A program made the position numbers and the translations under genes. Shown piece by piece: positions 34,301 to 43,962 of a DNA stretch of 64,000 nt (position 1 is its first letter; the number at the start of each line of letters is the position of its first letter). Source of the stretch: Halovenus sp037080055 (GTDB lineage Archaea > Halobacteriota > Halobacteria > Halobacteriales > Haloarculaceae); contig NZ_JBAOJI010000002.1 of assembly GCF_037080055.1 (NCBI RefSeq), positions 248,001 through 312,000 on the forward strand. Direction: 5' to 3'. The notes under the pieces are model-generated. The model searched no databases. It worked only from the letters and a program-made list of their open reading frames with translations, and was not told where the DNA came from.

Positions 34301-35283
34301 TGGCGAGCACTGTCGAGACGCGCGGCACGGCGGTCGGTCGTGTTTCCGGGTCGGGACGGCTCCTCGTCGCCCTGCTCGGGGGGCTGTTCTGGTTGTGGCT
34401 GCTCGCCCGGTGGGCGTATCACAACACGCTGCTCGACTGGCTGTTCAGTACGCTCGGCTTTCCCGATCTGATCCAGTCCGAACTGGGGATTCGACGGCGC
34501 GAGCCGTGGATCCCGGCGGAGCCGTTCCAGTCGGCCGCGGACGCGATCGGGGGGCCGATCGGTGGCGTCTTCGAACTGGCGGCCTTTGCGACGACGACCG
34601 GCCCGGAACTCGCTGCCGGCGCGTTCATCACCGTCTACATGACGATTCTCGGTATGTTGTTCGGCCTCGTGATCGCAGTCCCGCTCTCGGTTGCACGGGT
34701 CTACGGCGACCGCCTCGCACGCACGGCCTCACTCGTGTACACGGAGCTGATCCGCGGGACGCCGCTGCTCGCACAGCTGTTTTTCTGGTTTTTCGCACTG
34801 CCGCTGGCCGGCTATTTCGAGGCCATCGGCTTCGTCGGCCGCGACGGAATCCCCCGGGCGGCGGTGATGGTCGCCATCGTCGCCTTCACGATCAACTCCT
34901 CGGCGTATCAGGCGGAGTATATCCGATCGGCGCTGGAGTCGGTCGAGGAGGGCCAACTCACCGCCGCCCGGTCGGTCGGCCTGACCAAACGACAGGCGAT
35001 CCGTCACGTCATTCTGCCGCAAGGACTCCGGTACGCGATTCCGGGCTGGACGAACGAGTTCGTCTATCTGGTCAAATACTCCTCGCTGGCCGCCTTCATT
35101 ACTGTCCCCGAACTGTTCCGGCGGGCGCGGAACGTCGCCTCGGATACGTTCCTCTACGAAGAGATCTACATCGTCGTCGGCGTCTTCTATCTCCTACTCG
35201 TACTGACGATTGCACTGGCGATGGGGGCGCTCGAAAAACGCGTTGCCCTTCCAGGCGTCGGCAAATCAGCAGATCAAAACTAA
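34300..35283 (+). CDS. Second amino-acid ABC transporter permease
   Basis: This 327-aa protein is ~90 residues longer than the first permease. An N-terminal helix (~22-40) and a ~60-residue loop (residues ~50-100) precede the standard five-helix core with RGTPLLAQLFFWFFALPL (~151-168) and the EAA loop (ESVEEGQLTAARSVGLTK). The two permeases should pair as a heterodimer around the GlnQ-like ATPase. The gene starts within the ATPase stop codon. Confidence 0.92.
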   Translation: MASTVETRGTAVGRVSGSGRLLVALLGGLFWLWLLARWAYHNTLLDWLFSTLGFPDLIQSELGIRRREPWIPAEPFQSAADAIGGPIGGVFELAAFATTTGPELAAGAFITVYMTILGMLFGLVIAVPLSVARVYGDRLARTASLVYTELIRGTPLLAQLFFWFFALPLAGYFEAIGFVGRDGIPRAAVMVAIVAFTINSSAYQAEYIRSALESVEEGQLTAARSVGLTKRQAIRHVILPQGLRYAIPGWTNEFVYLVKYSSLAAFITVPELFRRARNVASDTFLYEEIYIVVGVFYLLLVLTIALAMGALEKRVALPGVGKSADQN

Positions 35284-35289
35284 CGTCGA

Positions 35290-36342
35290 TCAGTCGTCGC
35301 CCGCCGCTTGCGTCTCTGCCGCGGCCGTCTCCGCTTCGGGGAGATCTTCGAGATAGTCGTCGATATCGAGTGCCGCTTTCGTCCCCATCCCACCGGCGGT
35401 GACCGCCTGCTGGTAGTGATGATCGACCACGTCGCCGGCGGCGAAGATGCCCTCGACGGCCGTCTTCGTCTGACCGCCGCCGTCGCCGCCTTTCGTCTCG
35501 ACGTAGCCAGTCTCGTCGAGTTCGACGCCCGTGTCTTCGAGATACTCGGTGTTCGGCGTGTGGCCGATGGCGATGAAGACCGCGCCCACGTCGAGGTCGA
35601 CCTGTTCGGTGTCCTCGTCGTCGAGATTCTCCGACGGATACCCCTCCTCGTTGCGGGCGAGGGTGACGTGATCGACGCCGTCTTCCTCGGAGCCGTGGAC
35701 CTCCAGCAGTTCGGTGTTGCGCATGATCTCGATGTCGCCCTCTTCGACCTGTTCCTGCACCCGGTCGACCCAGTACTGCTCGGCGCGGAAGTTCTCGCGG
35801 CGGTGGGCGATGTAGACGGTGTCGGCGAACTTCGTCAGGAAGCTTGCTTCCTCCATCGCGGCGTCGCCGCCGCCGACGACGAGCATATCCTCGCCGCGGA
35901 AGAAGGCACCGTCACAGGTGGCACACGTCGAGACGCCGTAGCCCATGAGTTCGTCCTCGCCGGGCACGCCCAGCGTCCGGGCGCTGGCACCCGAGGCGGC
36001 GAGGAAGGCATCCGCGGTGTAGACATCGCCGTTGGTCAGTTCGACACGGATCTGGCCGTCGTCCTGTCGCTGCACGTCCTCGACGACGCCGTGAGCGAGG
36101 TCGGCCCCGAACTGGCTGGCCTGGTCTTTCATCCGCTGGATGAGTTCCGTGCCGCCGATGCCGTCCGGAAAGCCCGGATAATTGGCGACATCGGTCGTCA
36201 ACGTGAGTTGCCCGCCGGGTTCGTCCCCTTCGAGAACGAGCGGATCGTTGTTGGCACGGCCCGCATAAATTGCGGCCGACAATCCTGCAATTCCCGTCCC
36301 AGCGATGATCAACCGCCGGTGTTCGACTGGCTCTGTTGTCAT
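35290..36342 (-). CDS. trxB: Thioredoxin reductase
   Basis: The 350-aa flavoprotein has an FAD site (IIAGTGIAGLSAAIYAGR, ~12-29), the redox-active CATC pair (C140/C143), an NAD(P)H-binding GGGDAAMEEA motif (~157-166) and the final FAD segment GIFAAGDVVDHHYQQAVTA (~299-317). A C-terminal Ala/Glu tail is added. It reduces thioredoxin with NAD(P)H. It converges on the ABC operon with 6 nt between stops. Confidence 0.92.
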   Translation of the reverse strand: MTTEPVEHRRLIIAGTGIAGLSAAIYAGRANNDPLVLEGDEPGGQLTLTTDVANYPGFPDGIGGTELIQRMKDQASQFGADLAHGVVEDVQRQDDGQIRVELTNGDVYTADAFLAASGASARTLGVPGEDELMGYGVSTCATCDGAFFRGEDMLVVGGGDAAMEEASFLTKFADTVYIAHRRENFRAEQYWVDRVQEQVEEGDIEIMRNTELLEVHGSEEDGVDHVTLARNEEGYPSENLDDEDTEQVDLDVGAVFIAIGHTPNTEYLEDTGVELDETGYVETKGGDGGGQTKTAVEGIFAAGDVVDHHYQQAVTAGGMGTKAALDIDDYLEDLPEAETAAAETQAAGDD

Positions 36343-36407
36343 ACCCGAAAATACGGTAACCGACCGTTTGTAGGTTGCGCTGTTGTGACTGTACTGTGCC
36401 AGACCGC

Positions 36408-36662
36408 TTATAGGACGAACAGCCCGGCAGTCCCGGCGAGTCCGCAGACGACTCCGACCGCCCCCAGCACGCGGCCGCCCAGTCCGTCAGCCAGCGGATC
36501 GAGGTCGACGGCAATCGCTACTGCGAGGACGGCCAACAGCCCTCCAGCCGCGACTTGCACTATCGCAGACGGGCGCGTAAATCCGTCGGCGAGAAAGATC
36601 GGCATCGCGGCGAACAACACTCCGACCAGTGCGTAACCACCGACAGCGAGCCACTTGTTCAT
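36408..36662 (-). CDS. Small three-helix membrane protein
   Basis: From the ATG at 36662 an 84-aa frame encodes three hydrophobic segments (~5-25, ~30-50, ~62-84) separated by short charged loops (FTRPS; DLDPLADG). No family is recognised. It lies upstream of trxB in the same direction and divergent from the DUF357 gene 81 nt away. Confidence 0.65.
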   Translation of the reverse strand: MNKWLAVGGYALVGVLFAAMPIFLADGFTRPSAIVQVAAGGLLAVLAVAIAVDLDPLADGLGGRVLGAVGVVCGLAGTAGLFVL

Positions 36663-36743
36663 ATGCAGTGGGCTCTTGGCACCCACAAAATAATTTCGCT
36701 CGCTTCCAGAAACACACAACTCCCCGCCGCCCGAACGGCGGGT

Positions 36744-37025
36744 ATGACCGATCTTCACGACAAGACCGATAAATACGAACAGTTGCTCGCTGAGGCACTC
36801 GACGCCGCAGAGATTGCGGCGCCCGAGGAGACGCCACTCGCAGAGGCGGCCGCCGATTGTGAGGAGATGGCTCGCTCTTATCTCGAAGACGGCCGCCATT
36901 TCCGGGAGAACGACGACGCCGTCAACGCGCTGGCGGCGTTTTCCTACGGTCACGCGTGGCTGGACTGCGGCGCTCGGATCGGCCTGCTCAACGTGCCGAC
37001 TGAGGGCCATCTGTTCACTGTCTGA
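36744..37025 (+). CDS. DUF357 family protein
   Basis: The 93-aa all-helical protein fits DUF357: KYEQLLAEALDAAEIA, then a long helix ending MARSYLEDGRHFRENDDAVNALAAFSYGHAWLDCGARIGLL (spanning residues ~43-83, shown here only by its landmarks SYLEDG, DAVNALAAFSYGHAWLD). The domain resembles HEPN-like helical bundles with a Y/H-rich face. Function unknown. A stem-loop terminator follows. Confidence 0.8.
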   Translation: MTDLHDKTDKYEQLLAEALDAAEIAAPEETPLAEAAADCEEMARSYLEDGRHFRENDDAVNALAAFSYGHAWLDCGARIGLLNVPTEGHLFTV

Positions 37026-37047
37026 TCAGATGAGCGGACAAGCATCC

Positions 37048-37145
37048 GCGAGCGAAGCGAGCGGTTCACTGAAGCCGACCGAAGGGAGGCTTCAGCCTTT
37101 TTAGCGTAGATTTTTGCGGTGAGCGGTGGGCGAGCGAAGCGAGCG
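37048..37145. repeat. Two copies of a 16-nt GC-rich repeat (gcgagcgaagcgagcg)
   Basis: The exact 16-mer occurs at 37048-37063 and 37130-37145, on either side of the terminator between the DUF357 gene and tatC. Such gagcgaagcgag tracts are common in haloarchaeal intergenic DNA and fold into weak hairpins. Confidence 0.6.
37069..37102 (+). terminator. Stem-loop/T-run terminator after the DUF357 gene
   Basis: An 8-bp perfect stem, ctgaagcc (37069-37076) with ggcttcag (37088-37095), is followed by cc and five T (37098-37102). It looks like an intrinsic-type archaeal terminator. Confidence 0.65.
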
Positions 37146-37166
37146 CACCCGAGGCGCAAAAAGGTA

Positions 37167-38024
37167 CTATCGCCCGGTCCACCTGAGCAGCAGTAAGGTC
37201 AACTCGAACAGGGCGATCATCGTCACCGCCACGAGGACTGGGGCCATCCCGGTCGGGTCGGGGCTGAAGAGAAAGGCCACCCCACCGAAGGAGGCCCAGA
37301 ACAGGAGCCGGCGCTGTTCGAGCCACTGTCGGGTCACCAGTCCCATCATGATCGCGAGCATGATGAACAGGGGAATCTGGAACACTGCGGCGAACAGCCC
37401 CATCATCAGCAGGATCATGTCGAAGGTCTCCTGCAGGCCGAAAGCGATGGTCGCCACGTCCTGCGAGTAGTAGAGGAAATACGAGAAGATGATCGGGAGG
37501 ATCAGGAAGTACGCGAAGGCGACGCCGACCAGCGCGAGCACCAGACTCGTCGGGACAGAAGCGAGATAATACCGCCGCTCTTTCGGATACAGCCCCGGCC
37601 GCATGAACAGATACGTCTCGTAGACGAACACAGGCAACGCGATGATGAAGCCAGCCAGCGAGGCGACCTTGAGTCGCGTGAGAATTAGCCCGAGGGGGTG
37701 ATAGACGCGTGGGCAGGCGGTCGCATCTGCACCGGCCGTGACACAGGCCTCGGGGTCGTTCCCGCCGACATCCAGGAAGGAATACCACAGAAACTCGACG
37801 GCCCGGTCCGCGAAGGGCCGGGAGGGGTTGGGAATGATGAACATGATCGCGCTCACCGCCCCCATCACGAACAGAACGACGAGCAGCCGCTGAATCATCT
37901 CCCTGATGTGTTCGGTCAGGGGCATCTCCTCGTCGTCGGGCGCGCCGCTGAAGGAATCGGATTCGGGCGAGACGCCGCCGTCGCTGACCGGGCGGCTGTC
38001 ACTATCGGCGTTGCCCTCCGCCAT
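37167..38024 (-). CDS. tatC: Twin-arginine translocase subunit TatC (single-domain)
   Basis: The 285-aa protein starts with a ~50-residue acidic cytoplasmic extension, then the TatC six-helix core: MPLTEHIREMIQRLLVVLF (~34-52; the H-x-x-E/R motif), LAGFIIALPVFVYETYLFMRPGLYPKERRY (P-x-x-x-x-x-x-RPGL signature, ~125-155) and FQIPLFIMLAI (~220). TatC recognises twin-arginine signals. Haloarchaea send most secreted proteins, including the three Tat lipoproteins here, through this route. It is divergent from the double tatC gene. Confidence 0.94.
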   Translation of the reverse strand: MAEGNADSDSRPVSDGGVSPESDSFSGAPDDEEMPLTEHIREMIQRLLVVLFVMGAVSAIMFIIPNPSRPFADRAVEFLWYSFLDVGGNDPEACVTAGADATACPRVYHPLGLILTRLKVASLAGFIIALPVFVYETYLFMRPGLYPKERRYYLASVPTSLVLALVGVAFAYFLILPIIFSYFLYYSQDVATIAFGLQETFDMILLMMGLFAAVFQIPLFIMLAIMMGLVTRQWLEQRRLLFWASFGGVAFLFSPDPTGMAPVLVAVTMIALFELTLLLLRWTGR

Positions 38025-38128
38025 TGCTCGCTGGTTGTGTGGCTGTTCTTGTAAGCCTTCTTCTCTCGCGTACGCCGACAGGTCGAGAGGAATAGATTGA
38101 TAACGACAAGTCAGTAAATGCCGAACAG

Positions 38129-40357
38129 ATGTCTGGCGCTCTTGATGAAGATACTGCGCAGACGCTTGCGAGCGGCCGCCAGACCATCGGTGCCATGCTG
38201 TCAGCCGCGCAGGACAATCTCAAGCGCGCCTTCCTCGTCTTCCTGGTCTTCTGGCTGGGTTCGTTCTACGCTCTGCGGTTGTTCGTCTGGGATCGCCTCC
38301 GGCGTGATCTCGTCTACAACCACATGAACGACAAGGTCCGGGAAGCGACGGAAATCGTCACCACGAACCCCTTCGAGGTCATCCTCTTGCAGGTCAAGAT
38401 TGGGGTTGCCGTCGGAATCGTCGGCACCATCCCGGTTCTGATCTACTACAGCCGCGATTCACTCAAGCGACGGGGTTACTGGCCGGATTCGTACATTCCG
38501 CGCTGGAAGATCTGGGGGTTCATCACGGCCGTTATTCTGCTGTTTCTCGGCGGCATGGCGTACGCCTACTTCCTGTTTTTCCCGATTATGTTCAACTTTC
38601 TCGCACAGAACGCCGTCCAGTCGGGATTCACCCCAACGTGGTCGATTGCGATGTGGACGGAGTTCATCTTCTTCCTCGCACTCTCCTTCGGGATTGCCGC
38701 CCAACTGCCGCTGTTGATGAGTTCGCTGGCGCGGTTGAATATCGTCGGCTACGAAACCTTCCGTGACAAGTGGCGCTACGCCGTCGTTGCGATTTTCGTC
38801 TTCGGCGCGATGTTCTCCCCGCCGGATCCGTTTACTCAGATCATGTGGGGGGTGCCGCTGGTTTCGCTGTATTTCATCAGCCTCGGTATCACCAAGGTTG
38901 CCGTCCTCTCGAAACAGGCCGGTGAGCAGGTGTCGACGAAAGCCATCGCCCGCGACCGAATCAATATCCTCGGCGGCGGATTTCTCGTCCCCTTTGCGGC
39001 GATATACATGTACCTGCTGGAGGGCGGACTGGAGGCGACCAACGGCCTGCTCAGCGCCGTTGGATCCTCCTACCGGTTCCCAACGGCAGGCGACCTCGGT
39101 GTCTTCGGCGGCCCGCCGGTTGCCACCGCAGTCGCTGTCGGCGTGTTTGTCGGCCTGCTCGCAGTCGTTATCCTGCTGTTCTATTACCGGATCGTCGAAC
39201 TCGAACGGCTGACGACCGAGGAGGAACGACAGGCGGCGCTCGCCGGGGAACTCGACGAGGACGAAGAGGAGGAGGAAGAAGAAACGACTCCGGATCCCGG
39301 CGACCCAGCGACGGTCAACATCGGCGCGGCGAGCGCGGGCGCGCTGCGACAGATTCCGCTGGAGGAGTTCGCCAGACTCGATCAGGAGCGAGCCCTCGAA
39401 TACGCACAGGCGGCCGTCGACAATGATAACGCCGAGAAGGCCCGCGTGATCATGGATCGCTTCGAGGAGAGCCAGCAACTCGACCTCGAAGAAGAGGAAG
39501 AAAACGTCGTCACTTCGACGACGACCGGGATGCTCGATGCCTTCACCGACGACGACACCGACGAGGACGATATCGGCGGCTACTACTACGATCTGGCCTT
39601 CATTCTCGATTCGCTGACCTCGAAGACCATCTGGATCGTCGCCGTCTTCATGACCGTCCTCGCCGGCTCCTTTATGTTCCTGTTCTACGGCGGCATCGAG
39701 CAGGCACAGAGCGTCTTCTTCCGGAACGTCCCGGACGAACTCTTTCAGGAAGTCGAGATTGTCGTGCTCCACCCGGTCGAGGCACTGATCTTCATGATCA
39801 AGTTCTCGACGCTGCTCGCTATCGTTTCGATCCTGCCGGTGGTGCTGTACTTCGCGTGGCCGGCCATCGAGGAACGATTTGGCACCGACGGCGACCGCAA
39901 CATCCTGCTGGTCTGGGGCGGGACGCTGTTCGCCGCGCTGGTCGGTGGGAGTGCCCTCGGGTTCGTCTATATCGCGCCGACGGTCATCTCGATACTCGCG
40001 CTGGATGTTATCTCCTCGAACATGATTATCGCCTACCGGATCAACAGCTTCGGCTGGCTGGTCATCTATCTCACCGTCGGCATCGGATTCATGACGATGA
40101 TCCCCACGACGATGTTGCTGTTCCATCACGGCGATATCATCCCGTACCGACGGATGCGCGAGAGTTGGCGCGGGGCCGTGCTGGCCTTCTTCGCCGCTGC
40201 CGGCTTGCTCTCGCCGTCGGGTATCTTCACGATGTTCATCGTCGCCATCCCGGCGAGTCTGGCCTACGGCTTCGGGCTCGGACTGCTGTGGATCTACGAC
40301 AGCGTCGACCGCCGCATCTCGACGACGCGGCGAGGCGAGAGCGAGGCCGCCGACTGA
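38129..40357 (+). CDS. tatC: Double-length TatC (two fused TatC domains)
   Basis: The 742-aa protein contains two TatC cores. The first spans residues ~25-365 including an extra hydrophobic stretch, the second ~490-735. They are separated by a highly acidic linker (~370-480, with runs of Glu and Asp) and extra helices, giving about 14 membrane segments. Fused TatC of this type (TatCt) is known from haloarchaea and is thought to be needed for Tat export there. It is divergently transcribed from the single-domain tatC, 104 nt apart. Confidence 0.93.
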   Translation: MSGALDEDTAQTLASGRQTIGAMLSAAQDNLKRAFLVFLVFWLGSFYALRLFVWDRLRRDLVYNHMNDKVREATEIVTTNPFEVILLQVKIGVAVGIVGTIPVLIYYSRDSLKRRGYWPDSYIPRWKIWGFITAVILLFLGGMAYAYFLFFPIMFNFLAQNAVQSGFTPTWSIAMWTEFIFFLALSFGIAAQLPLLMSSLARLNIVGYETFRDKWRYAVVAIFVFGAMFSPPDPFTQIMWGVPLVSLYFISLGITKVAVLSKQAGEQVSTKAIARDRINILGGGFLVPFAAIYMYLLEGGLEATNGLLSAVGSSYRFPTAGDLGVFGGPPVATAVAVGVFVGLLAVVILLFYYRIVELERLTTEEERQAALAGELDEDEEEEEEETTPDPGDPATVNIGAASAGALRQIPLEEFARLDQERALEYAQAAVDNDNAEKARVIMDRFEESQQLDLEEEEENVVTSTTTGMLDAFTDDDTDEDDIGGYYYDLAFILDSLTSKTIWIVAVFMTVLAGSFMFLFYGGIEQAQSVFFRNVPDELFQEVEIVVLHPVEALIFMIKFSTLLAIVSILPVVLYFAWPAIEERFGTDGDRNILLVWGGTLFAALVGGSALGFVYIAPTVISILALDVISSNMIIAYRINSFGWLVIYLTVGIGFMTMIPTTMLLFHHGDIIPYRRMRESWRGAVLAFFAAAGLLSPSGIFTMFIVAIPASLAYGFGLGLLWIYDSVDRRISTTRRGESEAAD

Positions 40358-40360
40358 CGT

Positions 40361-42760
40361 TCAGTTCTCGCCGTGTCCTGCCCAAAATGAGTCGATTTTC
40401 CCGCCAAGAAACTCCGGCGTGAGCCTGACGAACTCCGACTGCTCTCCCGGTGAGAGATACGGGTGGACTGAATGGCGGGCATCCGGAACGTATCGGCGGC
40501 CGACCAGCGCCCGCACGCCTACCTCGTCGACGCCGCGGATCACCCGGCCGAGAGTCTGGCGCGCTCGTCGGACCGCCGGCACGGTCAGGGCGTACTCGAA
40601 AGCGTCGCCCTCGCCGAAGGCATCGCCATAGGCGCGCTGGACCGCCCGAACCCGGGGCGAACCGATATTCACCAGCGGCACCCCGACCACGGCACAGGTA
40701 CTCAGCTTCTCGCCGTCGTAATCGACGCCCTCGGTGAGCGTCCCGCGCGTGCTCGTGACGAGCACCTTCCCATCCCCGGCGAAAAAGTCCTGTTTCAGCG
40801 CCTCGGTATCTTCGTTCGAGGAACTCTCGTCGACCAGCACTGGCTTGTCGACCACGTCGTCGAGATACGAGCCAGCCCACCCGGCTTCCCGGTAGTTCGG
40901 CATCGCGATCAGGACGTTGCCCGGCGAGCGGGCAAGTGTCCGAAGAACGTGGGCGTACTCGTCGCGGGTCCGATTCCACGTCTCTGGATTGCTATTCTCG
41001 TCGGGGTCGCCGCGATTGCGGGCGGTAAATGGCGTTGTATCGACCAACAGACTCGCCCGGTTCTCCTCGGGGAAGGGCAGGTCGTAGGTCCGCTCGACGA
41101 CCGGCCGGTTCGACTCCCGCAGCGCTTCCAGCCCCGAGACTTCGGTGAACACGTCCAGCGGCTCCAGGGTGGCGCTCATCAACATTCCGCCGCCCAACCC
41201 ATCAAAAATCTGCTGGAGGGTCTCGCCGGGCATGCACTCGAAGAGGATCAGTCCGGCCGTGTAGTTGGCCTCCCACGGCTCGCTGACTGACCGCGGATCC
41301 TTCGGCGCGTGTTCGAGTTCGATCTCTCGGAGATGGCTCGCGTGATCGGTCTCCCACCAGCGAGCGAGCAGCGCGCCGACGGCCGTACAGACCGGCGTCC
41401 GACTCAGTCCGGCGGCATCGATGGTTTCCTCGACTGCAAGTCCGATCTTCGACAGCGACCGCCAGAGATCACCCGTGTACCCCTGCTTCTCGGCCCACGC
41501 GGTCAGGTCGTCCTGTTGGACGGTCTCGGGATCACGCAGGGGAATCTCCATCGAACGGTCGGGAAGGTTGTCGGGCGCGCCGGCCCGCCAGCCCTGTCCG
41601 ACCTCCTCGTCGAGATGGCGGGCGATCCGGTCGTCCAGCCACGAGAGCAGATCATCATAAAAATCGTGAGCGCGCTGGACCGCTTGCAGCGGTACGTCGT
41701 GACTGGCGAGTTCGTCACGCAGTTGGGATTCGTTGCCGCTGCTCTCTCGGGCCTGCGTGAGAATCGTGTTGAGGTCGTTGCGCGCTCGCGTCAGTGTCGA
41801 CCGGCCGAGTCGATCCGAGAGCAGGTCACGGACACGCTCTTCGAGGCGGTGGGCCTCGTCGACGATCAGGAAGGTATCCTCGTCGAGAATCGCCTCGACC
41901 AGCGGCCGGGAGTTGGGGTCGAACAGATGGTTGTAGTTGCCGACGACGATGTCGGCCGACTCCAGCAACACGCCCATTGCGCGGTGGGGACAGATCCCCC
42001 GCTCGGTCGCCTGCGGGAGGTACTCGTCGGCGGTCAGGACGTGGTTCTCGCCCGCGGAGAAGTCGAACGGCGAGCCCTTATTGCGGGCGTACCAGTCGGC
42101 CTCGAACGGACAGAACAGTGGCTCGTCGTCGCCCTCAGTCATCGAGTCGGGAGCACTCGGTTGGCTCCGAAAATATGGACTGGAGGCTCCCGCAGTTTCG
42201 AGCGTATCGCCCCCGATCTGTTGCTGGCCGGCCCCGCCCGGGCGGGCGTGCTTCACGAGATCACTGGCTCGCTGGGGATCCCACCAGATCTCTTCGGTTT
42301 GTACACCCACGGCAGCGTCCGCGGCCGGAAACTCGTCGGCCTCGCCGTCGCTCTCGATCAGTCGCGCCGTGTTCTCTCGCAGATCCTCGCAGCGCTCGTG
42401 GACGCCCACGTCGTCGGGGAAGACCCCCTCGCGGCCGTACGGACAGAGATCGCGCTTGCCCACGAGGGCAATCGAGTCCATCGGCTCGTCCAGGCCGGCG
42501 TTGAGCGCCCGGAGGTCTTCGATAAACTGCAGGCGCTGTTGTTTGACCGGTGTGACGACGAAGGCTCGCTCGAAGGTGCCGTCTTCGATGAGCGTCGTCG
42601 CCGCGGTGAGCGAGGCCATGGTCTTACCGGTCCCGCAGGGGCCTTCCATGGCGAGATAGCCGCGGGATTCGCCGACCTCGATGGCCGCCTCGATGGCGTC
42701 GGCCTGGTTGTCGTAGGGTCGGTCGAAGGCGAAATACTCCGCCCACGCGGCGTCAGTCAT
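40361..42760 (-). CDS. XPD/DinG-type superfamily 2 helicase with Fe-S cluster
   Basis: The 799-aa protein has Walker A GPCGTGKT (40-47), four cysteines (C106, C124, C217, C257) placed as in the XPD 4Fe-4S domain between motifs I and II, DEAH at 301-304, and C-terminal motifs V/VI (STRGTLTEGVDYDG; RQTLGRVIRG). A long insertion lies between the second and third cysteines (~130-215). XPD-family helicases unwind DNA 5' to 3' in repair. It converges on the double tatC gene with 3 nt between stops. Confidence 0.9.
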   Translation of the reverse strand: MTDAAWAEYFAFDRPYDNQADAIEAAIEVGESRGYLAMEGPCGTGKTMASLTAATTLIEDGTFERAFVVTPVKQQRLQFIEDLRALNAGLDEPMDSIALVGKRDLCPYGREGVFPDDVGVHERCEDLRENTARLIESDGEADEFPAADAAVGVQTEEIWWDPQRASDLVKHARPGGAGQQQIGGDTLETAGASSPYFRSQPSAPDSMTEGDDEPLFCPFEADWYARNKGSPFDFSAGENHVLTADEYLPQATERGICPHRAMGVLLESADIVVGNYNHLFDPNSRPLVEAILDEDTFLIVDEAHRLEERVRDLLSDRLGRSTLTRARNDLNTILTQARESSGNESQLRDELASHDVPLQAVQRAHDFYDDLLSWLDDRIARHLDEEVGQGWRAGAPDNLPDRSMEIPLRDPETVQQDDLTAWAEKQGYTGDLWRSLSKIGLAVEETIDAAGLSRTPVCTAVGALLARWWETDHASHLREIELEHAPKDPRSVSEPWEANYTAGLILFECMPGETLQQIFDGLGGGMLMSATLEPLDVFTEVSGLEALRESNRPVVERTYDLPFPEENRASLLVDTTPFTARNRGDPDENSNPETWNRTRDEYAHVLRTLARSPGNVLIAMPNYREAGWAGSYLDDVVDKPVLVDESSSNEDTEALKQDFFAGDGKVLVTSTRGTLTEGVDYDGEKLSTCAVVGVPLVNIGSPRVRAVQRAYGDAFGEGDAFEYALTVPAVRRARQTLGRVIRGVDEVGVRALVGRRYVPDARHSVHPYLSPGEQSEFVRLTPEFLGGKIDSFWAGHGEN

Positions 42761-42810
42761 TCGGGCGTGACTGGGGCGGCCTCCGGTTTGAACCCACGGA
42801 TCCGTCGCCG

Positions 42811-43785
42811 TCAGTCCTCGCCCTGTTTGGTCAGTTCGTACTGCTGACCCTGATACTGGAATGCACCCAGCGGATCTCTCACGTAGCTGTCAGCCGTGTA
42901 TCCGTCGAGTCGGACGCGGTCGGCGTCGTACTGCTGTGCGAGCGCGACGGCGTCGCGCCGGTGGGGATTGCGCACGAGTTGCTCGGTGATGACTCGATTC
43001 CCGCCGGACTCTTCGACGCGTTCGAGGACGTACGCCTGGTTCGCCTGGCCGTCTCCCGCTGACTCGGCGACCAGCGTCTCGCCCTCGAAGTTCGTCTCGC
43101 CAACGAGGGTCGTCGTCGTGAGTTCGAGCGGGTCGGCGTCGTAGTCGTACATGGCGGCAAAGGCGAAGTCGTCCTCGTGGTCTTCGAACCAGCCACGGGC
43201 GCGGAACGCGTACCGTCCACCGCCCACTCCTGCCAGCGTCAGGTCGTCTGTTCCAGACGCTCGGGGAACCATTTCGCCTCCTTCGATTGCGCTGTTGTCG
43301 ATCTGGACTGACCACGTGTGACTCTTACCCGCTGGGACCGACATCAGCGGCTCGTTGATCTCGAACGGGGCGACGTGGTACCACTTGCCGTTGACTTGCT
43401 TGTCCAGCCGCCAGTTGTAGAAGTTCGTCGACAGCGCCACGTCGCTCTGGTTCGACAGCACGAATTCGATCGTTTCGTCCGGGGCGAGCGACCGGCTGGC
43501 GGGTTCGAGAATAGCGGGGACGTTCTCGACGCCGACCGCGTCGCCGTCATCGCTGCCGACGACGGCCTCGTAACAGATCACGCGGTCTGTCTCGTACTCC
43601 GGACACGTCCCCGGATAGCCCTCCCTGGGGAGATCGTCGACGCCGGCGGTGTCCGGCTGGTCGTCTGGTTCGTCTGTGTCGTCTCCGTTTTCGGGTTCGT
43701 CACTCGATCCATCGTCGACGCAGCCGGCGACAAGTGCGCCGCCTGCTGCAAGGCTCGCGAGTAGTTCGCGGCGGCTTCGGGCCAT
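42811..43785 (-). CDS. Tat-exported lipoprotein of unknown function
   Basis: The 324-aa protein starts MARSRRELLASLAAGGALVAGC, a twin-arginine signal with lipobox (shown here only to its key RR and VAGC). An acidic Asp/Glu/Pro spacer (~24-50) leads to a beta-rich mature domain with two cysteines (CPEYETDRVICYE) that may form a disulfide. The mature part includes strands such as ETIEFVLSNQSDVAL (~104-118), reminiscent of immunoglobulin-like domains. No named family is recognised. Confidence 0.75.
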   Translation of the reverse strand: MARSRRELLASLAAGGALVAGCVDDGSSDEPENGDDTDEPDDQPDTAGVDDLPREGYPGTCPEYETDRVICYEAVVGSDDGDAVGVENVPAILEPASRSLAPDETIEFVLSNQSDVALSTNFYNWRLDKQVNGKWYHVAPFEINEPLMSVPAGKSHTWSVQIDNSAIEGGEMVPRASGTDDLTLAGVGGGRYAFRARGWFEDHEDDFAFAAMYDYDADPLELTTTTLVGETNFEGETLVAESAGDGQANQAYVLERVEESGGNRVITEQLVRNPHRRDAVALAQQYDADRVRLDGYTADSYVRDPLGAFQYQGQQYELTKQGED

Positions 43786-43962
43786 GGCTGAAGTTTCTAT
43801 CGGTACTGATAAACGGCTTCTGTCGGTTCAAACGACGATTTACCGACGGATTTGTACACTCATCCGGGCCAGCGACTCCCCCCAACCGAGGCTCTGCGCG
43901 GTCGAGTCGATCCACCACGAATCGCTCTGTGTCGGTCCCCGGATGCGGCCTCCGAGAGTGCG

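Noticed and set aside
35308..36636. 442-codon plus-strand frame opposite trxB
   Set aside because: Shadow of the trxB reading frame; the sense strand has FAD, CATC and NAD(P)H motifs.
37048..37145. Possible CRISPR-like repeats (two 16-mers 82 nt apart)
   Set aside because: Only two copies, the sequence is a common haloarchaeal intergenic motif, and no cas genes or regular spacers exist.
38459..40129. 556-codon minus-strand open frame inside the double tatC gene
   Set aside because: Composition (Asp, Arg, His, Gln-rich, no hydrophobic core) is that of the shadow of a GC-rich gene, and the plus-strand frame has two clear TatC domains.
41309..42847. 512-codon plus-strand open frame opposite the helicase
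   Set aside because: No domain is seen, and the opposite strand encodes all helicase motifs. High GC creates long antisense frames.
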